Source: Streptomyces hawaiiensis (GTDB lineage: Bacteria; Actinomycetota; Actinomycetes; Streptomycetales; Streptomycetaceae). From it: 64,000 nucleotides of DNA. Position numbers and translations under genes: made by a program. Positions 26,858 through 36,556 of this stretch are shown here, piece after piece. The stretch spans positions 6,324,001-6,388,000 of the forward strand of contig NZ_CP021978.1 in the NCBI RefSeq assembly GCF_004803895.1, in the 5' to 3' direction. Numbering within the stretch: the stretch's first letter is position 1; each line of letters starts with the position of its first letter. The notes under the pieces were generated by a model. The model was not told where the DNA came from and searched no databases. It saw only the letters and a program-made list of their open reading frames with translations.

Positions 26858-28114
26858 ATGAGCGACAGTCCAGCCCCCCTCGCCGATCCCCACCTGGTCT
26901 ACGACCCCGTAGCGGGAGACGGTCCCAAGGACGTGGTGATCCTCGGCTCCACCGGGTCCATCGGGACCCAGGCCATCGACCTCGTGCTGCGCAACCCCGA
27001 CCGGTTCCGCGTCACCGGCCTCTCGGCCAACGGCGGCCGGGTCGCCCTGCTCGCCGAGCAGGCGTACCGGCTGCGGGTGCGCACCGTCGCGGTGGCCCGC
27101 GAGGACGTCCTGCCGGCCCTGCGCGAGGCGCTCACCGCGCAGTACGGCACGAGCGAGCCGCTCCCCGAGCTCCTCGCCGGGCCGGACGCCGCCACCCAGC
27201 TCGCGGTGTCCGACTGCCACACCGTCCTGAACGGCATCACCGGCTCCATCGGCCTCGCCCCGACCCTGGCCGCCCTGGAGGCGGGCCGCACCCTCGCGCT
27301 CGCCAACAAGGAGTCGCTCATCGTGGGCGGCCCGCTGGTCAAGGCCCTCGCCAAGCCCGGGCAGATCATCCCGGTCGACTCCGAGCACGCCGCACTCTTC
27401 CAGGCCCTGGCCGCCGGCACCCGCGCCGACGTCCGCAAGCTGGTCGTCACCGCCTCCGGCGGCCCCTTCCGCGGCCGTACGAAGGCCGAGCTCGCGAGCG
27501 TCACCGTCGAGGAAGCCCTCGCCCACCCCACCTGGGCCATGGGCCCGGTCATCACGATCAACTCCGCGACCCTCGTCAACAAGGGCCTGGAGGTCATCGA
27601 GGCACACCTCCTCTACGACATTCCCTTCGACCGCATTGAGGTCGTCGTGCATCCCCAGTCGTATGTCCACTCGATGGTTGAGTTCACGGATGGATCGACA
27701 CTGGCCCAGGCGACCCCGCCCGACATGCGCGGGCCCATCGCCATCGGCCTCGGCTGGCCCGAGCGGGTGCCCGACGCGGCGCCCACCTTCGACTGGAGCA
27801 AGGCCTCGACCTGGGAGTTCTTCCCGCTCGACAACGAGGCCTTCCCCTCGGTGAACCTCGCCCGGCACGTGGGCGAGCTCGCGGGCACCGCCCCGGCGGT
27901 GTTCAATGCGGCCAACGAGGAGTGCGTGGAGGCGTTCCGCCAGGGCGCACTGTCCTTCAACGGGATCATGGACACCGTCACCCGGGTCGTCGAGGAGCAC
28001 GGCACACCGCGTACGGGAACCTCACTCACCGTGTCGGACGTCCTCGAAGCGGAGACCTGGGCGCGCACCCGGGCCCGGCAACTGGCGGCACAGACGGCGG
28101 AGGCCCGTGCATGA
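26858..28114 (+). CDS. dxr: 1-deoxy-D-xylulose 5-phosphate reductoisomerase
   Basis: 418 aa. Second step of the MEP isoprenoid pathway: rearranges and reduces DXP to MEP with NADPH and a divalent metal. The Rossmann loop GSTGSIGTQ is near residue 30. ANKESLIVGG and PVDSEHAALFQ hold the metal-binding acidic residues, and TWAMGPVITINSATLVNKG, HPQSYVHSMVEF and FNAANEECVEAF are invariant family blocks. The start has GGAG 5 bases upstream. The stop overlaps the next start (ATGA), and ispG of the same pathway is one gene further on. Cytoplasmic; the target of fosmidomycin. Confidence 0.97.
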   Translation: MSDSPAPLADPHLVYDPVAGDGPKDVVILGSTGSIGTQAIDLVLRNPDRFRVTGLSANGGRVALLAEQAYRLRVRTVAVAREDVLPALREALTAQYGTSEPLPELLAGPDAATQLAVSDCHTVLNGITGSIGLAPTLAALEAGRTLALANKESLIVGGPLVKALAKPGQIIPVDSEHAALFQALAAGTRADVRKLVVTASGGPFRGRTKAELASVTVEEALAHPTWAMGPVITINSATLVNKGLEVIEAHLLYDIPFDRIEVVVHPQSYVHSMVEFTDGSTLAQATPPDMRGPIAIGLGWPERVPDAAPTFDWSKASTWEFFPLDNEAFPSVNLARHVGELAGTAPAVFNAANEECVEAFRQGALSFNGIMDTVTRVVEEHGTPRTGTSLTVSDVLEAETWARTRARQLAAQTAEARA

Positions 28115-29415
28115 CGACCCTGATGTTCATCCTCGGCATAGTCCTCTTCGCGGTCGGCCTGCTGTTCTCGATCGCGTGGCACGAGCTGGGGCACCTGTCC
28201 ACCGCCAAGCTCTTCGGCATCCGCGTGCCGCAGTACATGGTCGGCTTCGGCCCCACGCTCTTCTCGCGCAACAAGGGCGAGACGGAGTACGGCATCAAGG
28301 CCATCCCGTTCGGCGGCTACATCCGCATGATCGGCATGTTCCCGCCCGGCCCCGACGGCCGCATGGAGGCCCGCTCCACCTCCCCGTGGCGCGGCATGAT
28401 CGAGGACGCCCGCACCGCCGCCTACGAGGAGCTCAAGCCGGGCGACGAGAAGCGCATGTTCTACACGCGCGCCCCCTGGAAGCGCGTGATCGTGATGTTC
28501 GCGGGCCCCTTCATGAACCTGATCCTGGCGGTGGCGCTGTTCCTCACCGTCCTGATGGGCTTCGGCATCACCCAGCAGACCACCACGGTCAGCTCGGTCT
28601 CCCAGTGCGTCATCGCGCAGAACGAGAACCGGGACAAGTGCGAGAAGGGCGACCCGGCCGCCCCGGCCGCCGCCGCCGGGCTCAAGGCCGGCGACAAGAT
28701 CGTCTCCTTCAACGGCGTCAAGACCGACGACTGGAACAAGCTGTCCGACCTGATCCGCGCCACCCCCGGCAAGGAGGTGCCGATCGTCGTCGACCGCAAG
28801 GGCCAGGACGTCACCCTGCACGCCAAGATCGCCACCAACCAGGTCGCCAAGAAGGACTCCAGTGGCCAGATCGTCGAAGGCCAGTACGTCCAGGCGGGCT
28901 TCCTCGGCTTCAGCGCCGCCACGGGCGTGGTCAAGCAGGACCTCGGCGACTCCGTGACCTGGATGGGCGACCGGATCGGCGAGGCCGTCGACTCCCTGGC
29001 CGCCCTGCCCGGCAAGGTCCCGGCCCTGTGGAACGCGGCCTTCGACGGCGCGCCGCGCGAGGCCGACTCCCCGATGGGCGTGGTCGGCGCGGCCCGCGTC
29101 GGCGGCGAGATCTTCACCCTCGACATCCCACCCACCCAGCAGCTGGCCATGGCCCTCATGCTGGTCGCCGGCTTCAACCTCTCCCTGTTCCTGTTCAACA
29201 TGCTCCCGCTGCTGCCGCTCGACGGCGGCCACATCGCGGGCGCGCTGTGGGAGTCGCTGCGCCGCAACACGGCCAAGGTGCTGCGCCGGCCGGACCCGGG
29301 CCCCTTCGACGTGGCGAAGCTCATGCCGGTCGCCTACGTCGTCGCCGGGATCTTCATCTGCTTCACGATCCTGGTCCTGATCGCGGACGTGGTTAACCCG
29401 GTGAGAATCTCCTAG
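28111..29415 (+). CDS. RseP-type site-2 membrane metalloprotease (M50)
   Basis: 434 aa. Helix 1 carries the zinc site HELGH (His24, Glu25, His28). A second membrane segment lies near residues 128-150, and a PDZ domain at about 185-260 has AGLKAGDKIVSFNG. The C-terminal helices carry NMLPLLPLDGGH with the third zinc ligand region. These proteases cut transmembrane anti-sigma factors or signal-peptide remnants within the membrane. Between dxr and ispG is its standard place in Streptomyces and mycobacteria. ATG overlaps the dxr stop by 4 bases, so translation is coupled. The substrate is not known from the sequence. Confidence 0.95.
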   Translation: MTTLMFILGIVLFAVGLLFSIAWHELGHLSTAKLFGIRVPQYMVGFGPTLFSRNKGETEYGIKAIPFGGYIRMIGMFPPGPDGRMEARSTSPWRGMIEDARTAAYEELKPGDEKRMFYTRAPWKRVIVMFAGPFMNLILAVALFLTVLMGFGITQQTTTVSSVSQCVIAQNENRDKCEKGDPAAPAAAAGLKAGDKIVSFNGVKTDDWNKLSDLIRATPGKEVPIVVDRKGQDVTLHAKIATNQVAKKDSSGQIVEGQYVQAGFLGFSAATGVVKQDLGDSVTWMGDRIGEAVDSLAALPGKVPALWNAAFDGAPREADSPMGVVGAARVGGEIFTLDIPPTQQLAMALMLVAGFNLSLFLFNMLPLLPLDGGHIAGALWESLRRNTAKVLRRPDPGPFDVAKLMPVAYVVAGIFICFTILVLIADVVNPVRIS

Positions 29416-29428
29416 TCATACGCAGTTC

Positions 29429-29463
29429 GAGGCGGCTCGGCATACTTTCCGCCGGGCCGCCTC
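29429..29463 (+). terminator. Hairpin after the RseP-type gene
   Basis: GAGGCGGCTCGG (29429-29440) pairs with CCGGGCCGCCTC (29452-29463) through 12 positions, one a G-U wobble, with an 11-base loop. It separates dxr-rseP from ispG, which therefore probably has its own promoter in 29464-29583. Confidence 0.75.
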
Positions 29464-29583
29464 CCATCGAGTGGCACTACGGGTGGGATGTGCCCGCGCC
29501 GAGGCACGTGCCGTAATCTCGAAGCTCGGAGCCCGCTGCTCACGGGACCGGACCTTGATCCACGACTTGGGGTTGCACAGCAG

Positions 29584-30741
<1,158 letters not shown>

Positions 30742-30769
30742 CGGTCCTCGACGCCGGTCGACCCGCGCC

Positions 30770-30812
30770 CATTCCCGGGGGCTCGGGGAACGGCGCGACA
30801 AGCCACGACGAA
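30770..30812. repeat. Streptomyces-type dispersed intergenic repeat, copy 2
   Basis: GGGGGCTCGGGGAACGGCGC followed by GACAAGCCACGACG matches copy 1 (minus strand, 12729-12777) over roughly 40 positions with few changes. It is in the ispG to GNAT gap. Noncoding. Confidence 0.5.
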
Positions 30813-30874
30813 CCCGCACCCGCCGGCGAAGCGTCACTCCCGAGCTCCGAGGCGACCCGCCCAGGCAGCGCAGC

Positions 30875-30899
30875 TATAGTGCGGGGACCAGCCGTCCCC
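30875..30899 (+). promoter_or_regulatory. Promoter -10 with hairpin at the start point of the GNAT gene
   Basis: TATAGT at 30875-30880 is a good -10 element. GGGGAC (30883-30888) and GTCCCC (30894-30899) form a 6-bp inverted repeat with a 5-base loop exactly where transcription should begin. It may be an operator or a protective 5' hairpin. The -35 region is poor. Confidence 0.4.
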
Positions 30900-30904
30900 A
30901 GTGT

Positions 30905-31768
30905 GTGAGGCCCCCGCACGTGTTGACCCAGACGACCTCACGGGTCCTCGAACCGAGCGACCTGGACGCCGCGCTCGCCGTCCTCGACCGTGAGCCGGTC
31001 GCGAACGCTTTCGTGACGTCCCGCGTGCAGATCGCCGGGCTCGACCCGTGGCGGCTCGGCGGCGAGATGTGGGGCTGGTACGAGGACGGCATCCTCACAT
31101 CCCTCTGCTACGCCGGCGCCAACCTGGTCCCGATCTGCGCCGGACCGCGCGCCGTCCGCGCCTTCGCCGACCGCGCCCGCCGGGCCGGCCGCCGCTGCTC
31201 CTCCATCGTCGGCCCCTCCGGCGCCGCCTCCGACCTGTGGCGGCTGCTGGAACCCCACTGGGGCCCGGCCCGCGAGGTCCGCCGCCACCAACCCCTCATG
31301 GTGGCCGACCGCCTGCCGGCCGGCATCGCCCCGGACCCGTACGTCCGCCGCGTCCGCAAGGACGAGATGGAGACGATCATGCCGGCGTGCGTGGCGATGT
31401 TCACCGAGGAGGTCGGCGTCTCCCCGCTGGCCGGCGACGGCGGCCTGCTCTACCAGGCCCGCGTCGCCGAACTCGTGGGCTCCGGCCGCGCCTTCGCCCG
31501 CTTCGACTCGGACGGCAAGGTCGTCTTCAAGGCCGAGATCGGCGCCGCGACGCACCGCGCCTGCCAGATCCAGGGCGTGTGGGTGGCCCCCGAACACCGG
31601 GGCACCGGCCTGGCGGCCCCCGGCATGGCGGCCGTACTGCGCTACGCCCTCGCCGACGTCGCCCCCGTGGCCAGCCTCTACGTCAACGACTTCAACACGG
31701 CGGCCAGGAGGACGTACACAAGGGTCGGCTTCCAGGAGGTCGGCGCCTTCATGAGCGTCCTGTTCTGA
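30905..31768 (+). CDS. GNAT acetyltransferase with DUF4081-type N-terminal domain
   Basis: Up to 287 aa. The N-terminal half (NAFVTSRVQIAGLDPWRLGG, then the glycine/arginine-rich block ending SSIVGPSGAASDLWRLLEPH) is the DUF4081-like module common in actinobacteria. The C-terminal half is a GNAT fold with the acetyl-CoA loop QGVWVAPEHRGTGLAAPGMA and the closing strand SLYVNDFNTAARRTYTRVGF. The substrate is unknown. The start is uncertain: GTG 30905, GTG 30920 or TTG 30923 are all in frame and none has a good ribosome site, so the mRNA may be short-leadered from the TATAGT promoter. Confidence 0.85.
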   Translation: MRPPHVLTQTTSRVLEPSDLDAALAVLDREPVANAFVTSRVQIAGLDPWRLGGEMWGWYEDGILTSLCYAGANLVPICAGPRAVRAFADRARRAGRRCSSIVGPSGAASDLWRLLEPHWGPAREVRRHQPLMVADRLPAGIAPDPYVRRVRKDEMETIMPACVAMFTEEVGVSPLAGDGGLLYQARVAELVGSGRAFARFDSDGKVVFKAEIGAATHRACQIQGVWVAPEHRGTGLAAPGMAAVLRYALADVAPVASLYVNDFNTAARRTYTRVGFQEVGAFMSVLF

Positions 31769-31778
31769 AACACGCCTC

Positions 31779-31850
31779 CGAGGGGCGCGGGACGGTATCG
31801 ATGCGCGGCGCCGCGTGCGCGCGACCAGCCAAAGACAGCCCGCACCCGGC
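31779..31850. repeat. Streptomyces-type dispersed intergenic repeat, copy 3 (diverged)
   Basis: GAGGGGCGCGGGACGG, then an insert rich in GCGCGGCGCCGCG, then GCGCGACCAGCCAAAGACAG and CCCGCACCC. It has the same word order as copies 1 and 2 but with extra sequence in the middle. It fills most of the gap between the two GNAT genes. Confidence 0.4.
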
Positions 31851-31883
31851 TGACGACCGAAACCCCCCTGTAGGCTCCCCGCC

Positions 31884-32414
31884 ATGGACCTGGTGATCGG
31901 CTCCCTCGACCTCTCCGCCCACGTCGACGAGGCCCTGGCCGTCCAAGCCGTGGCCTTCGGTCTCGGCCCCGACGAAGTCGCCGTCCGCCGCCAGATCGTC
32001 CTGCGCCACATGACCTACCCCGGCGCCCGCGCCCTCGGCGCGACAGCCGACGGCAACCTGGTCGGTTTCGTCTACGGCATGCCCAACGACCGCACCCACT
32101 GGTGGTCCACCGTCGTGGAGCCGTACCTCCGGGCGAACGGCCACGACCACTGGCTCGACGACTCCTTCGTGATCACCGAACTGCACGTCCACCCGGAGCA
32201 CCAGAACCGCGGCCTCGGACGCTCCCTGATCACCACGATCACCGACGGCGCCGCCGAACCCCGCTCGATCCTCTCCGCGATCGACACCGACAGCCCGGCC
32301 CGCGCCCTCTACCGCTCCCTCGGCTACCAGGACCTCGCCGGCCAGGTCCTCTTCCCCAGCGCGCCCAAGCCGTACGCAGTGATGGGCGCCCCCCTGCCCC
32401 TGAGCCGCGGATAA
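31884..32414 (+). CDS. GNAT family N-acetyltransferase
   Basis: 176 aa, single GNAT domain. Motif A is LHVHPEHQNRGLGRSLI (acetyl-CoA pyrophosphate loop RGLGRS), followed by the helix and the SPARALYRSLGYQDLAG motif B. The N-terminus (VQAVAFGLGPDEVAVRRQIV) fits small-molecule acetyltransferases. The acceptor is not predictable. ATG 31884; no strong SD. It lies 72 bp before proS on the same strand and could share its transcript. Confidence 0.85.
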   Translation: MDLVIGSLDLSAHVDEALAVQAVAFGLGPDEVAVRRQIVLRHMTYPGARALGATADGNLVGFVYGMPNDRTHWWSTVVEPYLRANGHDHWLDDSFVITELHVHPEHQNRGLGRSLITTITDGAAEPRSILSAIDTDSPARALYRSLGYQDLAGQVLFPSAPKPYAVMGAPLPLSRG

Positions 32415-32486
32415 CCGATTTCCACCGCCGCGCGCCCCCCGGATAACCTCCTGCCATCACCTACACGCAGCAGGAGCAGAGGAACC

Positions 32487-34187
32487 ATGGCGAACGCACC
32501 GGTCCAGCGCATGTCCCAGTTGTTGGCGAAGACGTTGCGCGACGACCCGGCCGACGCCGAGGTCCTCAGCCACAAGCTCCTCGTCCGCGCCGGCTATGTC
32601 CGGCGCACCGCCGCCGGCATCTGGAGCTGGCTGCCCCTCGGCAAGAAGGTGCTGGCCAACGTCGAGCGGATCGTCCGTGAGGAGATGGACGCCGTCGGCG
32701 CCCAGGAGGTCCTGCTCCCCGCCATCCTGCCGCGCGAGCCCTACGAGGCCACCGGCCGCTGGGACGAGTACGGCCCCGAGCTGTTCCGCCTGCAGGACCG
32801 CAGGGGAGGCGACTACCTCCTCGGCCCCACCCACGAGGAGATCTTCACCCTCCTGGTGAAGGACCAGGCGTCCTCCTACAAGGACCTGCCGGTCATCCTC
32901 TACCAGATCCAGAACAAGTACCGCGACGAGGCCCGCCCCCGCGCCGGCATCCTGCGCGGCCGCGAGTTCCTGATGAAGGACTCCTACTCCTTCGACACCG
33001 AGGACGAGGGCCTCGCCCGGTCCTACGCCCTGCACCGCGAGGCCTACCAGAAGATCTTCGCGCGCCTCGGCCTCGACTACCGGATCTGCGCCGCGACCGC
33101 CGGTGCGATGGGCGGCTCCAAGTCCGAGGAGTTCCTGGCCCCCGCCGAGGCCGGCGAGGACACCTTCGCCGACTGCCCCAACTGCGACTTCGCCGCCAAC
33201 ACCGAGGCGATCACGTACGAGTTGAAGCCCGTCGACGCCTCGGACGTGCCGGCCGCCGAGGACATCCCGACCCCCGACACCCCGACCATCGAGACCCTCG
33301 CCGCCTCCCTCGGCGTCCCGGCCTCGGCCACGCTGAAGAACCTCCTGGTGAAGGTCGACGGCGAGATCGTCGCCGTCGGCGTCCCCGGGGACCGCGAGGT
33401 CGACCTGGCCAAGGTCGAGGCGCACTTCGCCCCGGCCGCCGTCGAGCTGGTCACCGAGACGGACTTCGCGGCCCGCCCCGACCTGGTCCGCGGCTACGTC
33501 GGACCGCAGGGCCTCGACAAGGTCACCTACCTCGCCGACCCGCGGGTCGCCCCGGGCACGGCCTGGATCACCGGTGCCAACAAGGCCGGCACGCACACGA
33601 AGAACGTCGTAGCGGGCCGTGACTTCGAGGTCGACCAGTACGTCGACGTCGTGGTCGTGCAGGAGGGCGACCCCTGCCCGACGTGCGGCACGGGCCTCGT
33701 CCTCGACCGCGCCATCGAGATCGGCCACATCTTCCAGCTGGGCCGCAAGTACGCCGACGCCCTCAAGCTCGACGTCCTCGGCCAGAACGGCAAGCCGGTC
33801 CGCGTCACGATGGGCTCCTACGGCATCGGCGTCTCCCGCGCGGTGGCCGCCCTGGCAGAGCAGAGCGCCGACGACAAGGGCCTGTGCTGGCCCGCCGAGG
33901 TCGCCCCGGCCGACGTCCACGTGGTCGCCGCCGGCAAGGCTCTCCAGACCGAACTGGCCCTCGACATCTCCGGGAAGCTGGCCGCGGCCGGTGTCCGCGT
34001 CCTGGTCGACGACCGCCCCGGCGTCTCCCCGGGCGTCAAGTTCACGGACTCCGAGCTGATCGGCGTACCGCAGATCCTGGTGGCCGGCCGGCGCGCGGCC
34101 GACGGCGTGGTGGAACTGAAGGACCGCCGCACCGGCGAGCGCGAGGAACTCACGGTCGAGGAGGCCGTCGCCCGCCTCACGGCGTAG
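32487..34187 (+). CDS. proS: Prolyl-tRNA synthetase, bacterial type with editing insert
   Basis: 566 aa. Class II synthetase charging tRNA-Pro. The N-terminal catalytic core has motif 1 around LLVRAGYVRRTAAGIWSWLP, the LLGPTHEEIFT block and motif 2 (QNKYRDEARPRAGILRGREF). The editing (INS) domain, about residues 230-390, has TLAASLGVPASATLKNLLVK. Motif 3 is GSYGIGVSRAVAA, and the anticodon-binding domain (VHVVAAGKALQTELAL) ends the protein. The length is right for the bacterial form. The ATG start follows AGGAGCAGAGGAACC. Confidence 0.97.
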   Translation: MANAPVQRMSQLLAKTLRDDPADAEVLSHKLLVRAGYVRRTAAGIWSWLPLGKKVLANVERIVREEMDAVGAQEVLLPAILPREPYEATGRWDEYGPELFRLQDRRGGDYLLGPTHEEIFTLLVKDQASSYKDLPVILYQIQNKYRDEARPRAGILRGREFLMKDSYSFDTEDEGLARSYALHREAYQKIFARLGLDYRICAATAGAMGGSKSEEFLAPAEAGEDTFADCPNCDFAANTEAITYELKPVDASDVPAAEDIPTPDTPTIETLAASLGVPASATLKNLLVKVDGEIVAVGVPGDREVDLAKVEAHFAPAAVELVTETDFAARPDLVRGYVGPQGLDKVTYLADPRVAPGTAWITGANKAGTHTKNVVAGRDFEVDQYVDVVVVQEGDPCPTCGTGLVLDRAIEIGHIFQLGRKYADALKLDVLGQNGKPVRVTMGSYGIGVSRAVAALAEQSADDKGLCWPAEVAPADVHVVAAGKALQTELALDISGKLAAAGVRVLVDDRPGVSPGVKFTDSELIGVPQILVAGRRAADGVVELKDRRTGEREELTVEEAVARLTA

Positions 34188-34199
34188 CCCCGAAGGGGC
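34187..34199 (+). terminator. Short hairpin at the proS stop
   Basis: GCCCC-GAA-GGGGC starts on the last base of the proS stop codon. It is only 5 bp, so it is weak. The 384-bp region from here to 34571 has no gene I can support; it carries the direct repeats listed next. Confidence 0.35.
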
Positions 34200-34340
34200 C
34201 GCCGCAGCGAGAGACCGCCCCGCCCCGGACGCCCCGTCGCGCAGCCGCCCCCACCCGTGCCGGTACTCGCGCAGACGCTCCAACCCGGAGCGCCTGCGCG
34301 GCGCCGCCGCCGCGGCCCGTAGGCCCGTCGCGTCTGCGTG

Positions 34341-34457
34341 GGTGGCGGCGTGGTCTTCCGGCGCGTTCGTGTCTGTGCCGGGGCCTGCGTGGTTTCCGTG
34401 CGTTCGTGTCTGCGTGGGGTGGCGGCGTGGGTTCCGGCGCGTTCGTGTCTGTGCCGG
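34341..34457. repeat. Noncoding direct repeats between proS and the kinase-like gene
   Basis: A 41-base segment at 34341-34381 recurs almost exactly at 34418-34457, with one small indel; the period is 77 bp. Within the array, GCGTTCGTGTCTG occurs three times, at 34363, 34400 and 34439. It lies 3' of both convergent genes. Frames across it read as arginine/valine-rich shadow peptides, so I treat it as noncoding. Confidence 0.75.
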
Positions 34458-34571
34458 TGCCGGCGTGGCCCCGGGCCCCTTGCGCCCGCGCCGGTGCCTG
34501 CGTGGCCTCCCGGTTCCGGACCGGAGTGGGCCCGCGCCGATGACCGCCTCAGCGGTCCCGTTCCCGAGCAC

Positions 34572-35510
34572 TCACAGCCAGCCCGCGAACTCCAGCAGCA
34601 CCTCGGCGTCCCGCGGCCGCCCGACCCGCCGCGCCCGCACGCCCGACTCCACTGCCCGGAACAGTGTCCAGCCCCGCAGCCGCTCCTGGTCCACGTCCAG
34701 GGACTCGGCGAGCCGCTTCACCCGGCGCCGGGTCGTGGCCGCGCCGGACGGCTGGGCGATCAGGTCCTCCACCCGGTCCCGGACCAGCCGGGCCAGATCG
34801 AAGGCACACTCGCCGACCACCGGGTCGGGCCCCACGGCCAGCCACGGCATCCGCTCCCCGCCGAGCACCTTGCTCTGCCGGAACGTGCCGTGCAGCAGCC
34901 GGTGTTCGGGCGGCGCGGCCAGCAGCTCCTCGCGCGCCGCGAGCGCCAGGCCGACCAGCGGGGCCACCTCGGGATCGGCCTGCGCCCGTGCCCGCATCGC
35001 CTCGGCCTGCCGGCCGGTCCGCTCGGCCACGGTCTCGAAGGGGAAGCCGGCGGGCGGCTCGACCCACAGCCGCCGCAGCGTCCCCGCCGCCTCCAGCAGC
35101 GCCTTCGCCTCCGGCAGCGACCGCACCGACACGTCCGGACGCAGCCGCTCCAGCAGCAGCACGCCCGCCGCGGACGGGGGGACCTCGCTGCTCGAGCCGA
35201 GCCCGGAGCCCGGGGAAGGTTCGAGCAGCTGCACGGCACCCCGCCCGGCCCAGTGCGCCAGCGCGGCCCGCTCCGCCTCCGGGCGGGACCGGCCCGGCGC
35301 CAGCTTGAGCACGGCGGGCGTCCCGTCGGCCGCCCGCACCAGCACGACCAGGCTGCTGCGCCCGCCGGGCACCTGCACCCGCTCCACGGTCAACTCGCGT
35401 AGCGCGACGGCCTGCTGCGCCGCCTCGGGCAGCTTCTCCAGCCAGTCGTCACCGTCCGGCGCCGTCTCACCGAGCGCCCTGACCAGACGCTTCGGCGGTT
35501 CGAAAACCAT
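34572..35510 (-). CDS. Aminoglycoside-phosphotransferase-fold protein lacking catalytic residues
   Basis: 312 aa with the APH/choline-kinase fold of the streptomycin 6-kinase type. The nucleotide-binding Lys69 is kept in PAVLKLAPG. The catalytic loop, normally HGDxxxxN, reads HGTFRQSK (His207-Lys214), so both the catalytic Asp and the metal-binding Asn are replaced (Thr209, Lys214). The following metal-binding motif, normally IDPKPLVGD, reads VGPDPVVGE with Gly227 where the Asp should be. It is thus likely a pseudokinase that binds rather than phosphorylates its ligand. The frame is intact and codon use is normal, so it is not a decaying gene. Convergent with proS; the DUF4439 gene lies 48 bp upstream on the same strand and may be co-transcribed. 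Confidence 0.8.
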   Translation of the reverse strand: MVFEPPKRLVRALGETAPDGDDWLEKLPEAAQQAVALRELTVERVQVPGGRSSLVVLVRAADGTPAVLKLAPGRSRPEAERAALAHWAGRGAVQLLEPSPGSGLGSSSEVPPSAAGVLLLERLRPDVSVRSLPEAKALLEAAGTLRRLWVEPPAGFPFETVAERTGRQAEAMRARAQADPEVAPLVGLALAAREELLAAPPEHRLLHGTFRQSKVLGGERMPWLAVGPDPVVGECAFDLARLVRDRVEDLIAQPSGAATTRRRVKRLAESLDVDQERLRGWTLFRAVESGVRARRVGRPRDAEVLLEFAGWL

Positions 35511-35558
35511 GCGCGAGTCGTTCCCTTCGTGCTGTCCGCGGTGCGTGGCCTGCGCAGG

Positions 35559-36023
35559 TCACGCCGTCGGCGCCGCCGAGGGCGGGGCCGTGCCGGCCCG
35601 CTCGGCGAGCCCAGGGAAGGCTACGCTCTCGCCCCGCCAGCGCACCGCCCGCACCGCCGCCTCCCGCAGGGCCTCGGCGGCCAGGGCCCGCCGCCCGCCG
35701 CCCGCCGCGCGCACCAGGTCGGCGTACACCCCGGCCACCCGGTCCTCCAGCTCGGCGGCGAGCCGCACGGCCGCCGCCGAGTCCGGCACCTGGAAGGGCA
35801 GCGCGTAACCGGCGGACGCGGCCACCGGCCGGCCCCCCAGGTCCTTCACCTCGCGCACCAGCGCATCCCTGCGCGCCCGGTGAGCGTCGTACGCCGTGAG
35901 TGCCTCGGTGCGCTGCCCGTCGCCGATCCTCCCGCCGACGACGCCGTACCCGTACACCGCCGCGTGCTCGGCCGCCAGCGCCGCCTGCAGGGCCCGCAGC
36001 TCCCGGTCCTTGTCCTCGCTCAC
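35559..36023 (-). CDS. DUF4439 ferritin-like protein
   Basis: 154 aa, predicted all-alpha, with long helices such as ALQAALAAEHAAVYGYGVVG and AYDAHRARRDALVREVKDLG. This matches the DUF4439 family, described as ferritin-like four-helix bundles. The Glu/His residues in helix 1 (AEHAA) and the AHRARRD helix resemble a di-iron arrangement, but metal binding is unproven. GTG start overlaps the stop of the lipoprotein gene upstream (GTGA), so the two are coupled and probably function together at the cell surface or membrane face. Confidence 0.82.
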   Translation of the reverse strand: MSEDKDRELRALQAALAAEHAAVYGYGVVGGRIGDGQRTEALTAYDAHRARRDALVREVKDLGGRPVAASAGYALPFQVPDSAAAVRLAAELEDRVAGVYADLVRAAGGGRRALAAEALREAAVRAVRWRGESVAFPGLAERAGTAPPSAAPTA

Positions 36024-36556
36024 GCGTCCCCCTCCGTCAGCAGATACACGTGCGCCGCCCCGGCCGCCGCCACCGACGCCAGCAGCCGGGCCAGCTCGCC
36101 CGGCACCCCGCCCAGTGCCTTGGCCCGCCGGTCTGCGAGCTCCTTCTCCGCCGCGGCGAGCCCGGCGAGAGCGTCCTTGTCGTTCCCCGGCACAGCCTCG
36201 GACGGGAAGGGCGAGGCCGCAGAGGACGCCGCTGCCGAAGGAGAGGCGGAAGGCGATGCCTTCCGGCCACCGCCGAAGGCCTTCGCGTGCCGTACGACCT
36301 CCTCGCGCAGCGGCCGCAGCCGCCCCGCGAGTCCCGGCCGGGCGGCGATCACCGCGTCGTAGCGCTCCACCAGCCCCTCGCTGTCCCGGGCCGCACGCGC
36401 GCGTGCGGCCCGGTCGGCGGCCGACGGACCGTCACCGGCCGGGCCGCCGGAATCCCCGCCGGTGCAGCCCGCCAGGGCGAGGGCCGCCGGGGCGACGGTG
36501 AGCAGACTCCTTCTGCGCGGCCCCGAGCGGGCACGCGGCGATGAGGGGAACGGCAC
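36020..36556 (-). CDS. Putative lipoprotein coupled to the DUF4439 gene
   Basis: About 178 aa from GTG 36556, which has GAGG 9 bases upstream; the open frame extends further but without supporting signals. The N-terminus reads GPRRRSLLTV and then a hydrophobic stretch ending in LALAGC, a good lipobox. The Arg cluster suggests possible Tat export. The mature part begins with a Gly/Ala/Arg-rich linker, then helical segments (AARDSEGLVERYDAVIA, AALRPLREEVVRHAK region) and a Ser/Pro/Ala stretch. I do not recognise a named family, though the helical ending resembles the DUF4439 partner. Divergent from rimP. Confidence 0.68.
   Translation of the reverse strand: MPFPSSPRARSGPRRRSLLTVAPAALALAGCTGGDSGGPAGDGPSAADRAARARAARDSEGLVERYDAVIAARPGLAGRLRPLREEVVRHAKAFGGGRKASPSASPSAAASSAASPFPSEAVPGNDKDALAGLAAAEKELADRRAKALGGVPGELARLLASVAAAGAAHVYLLTEGDA

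Noticed and set aside
34338..35808. Plus-strand open frames over the direct repeats and the pseudokinase gene
   Set aside because: Antisense to a gene with a recognisable fold; peptides are Arg/Ser/Ala-rich without family features.
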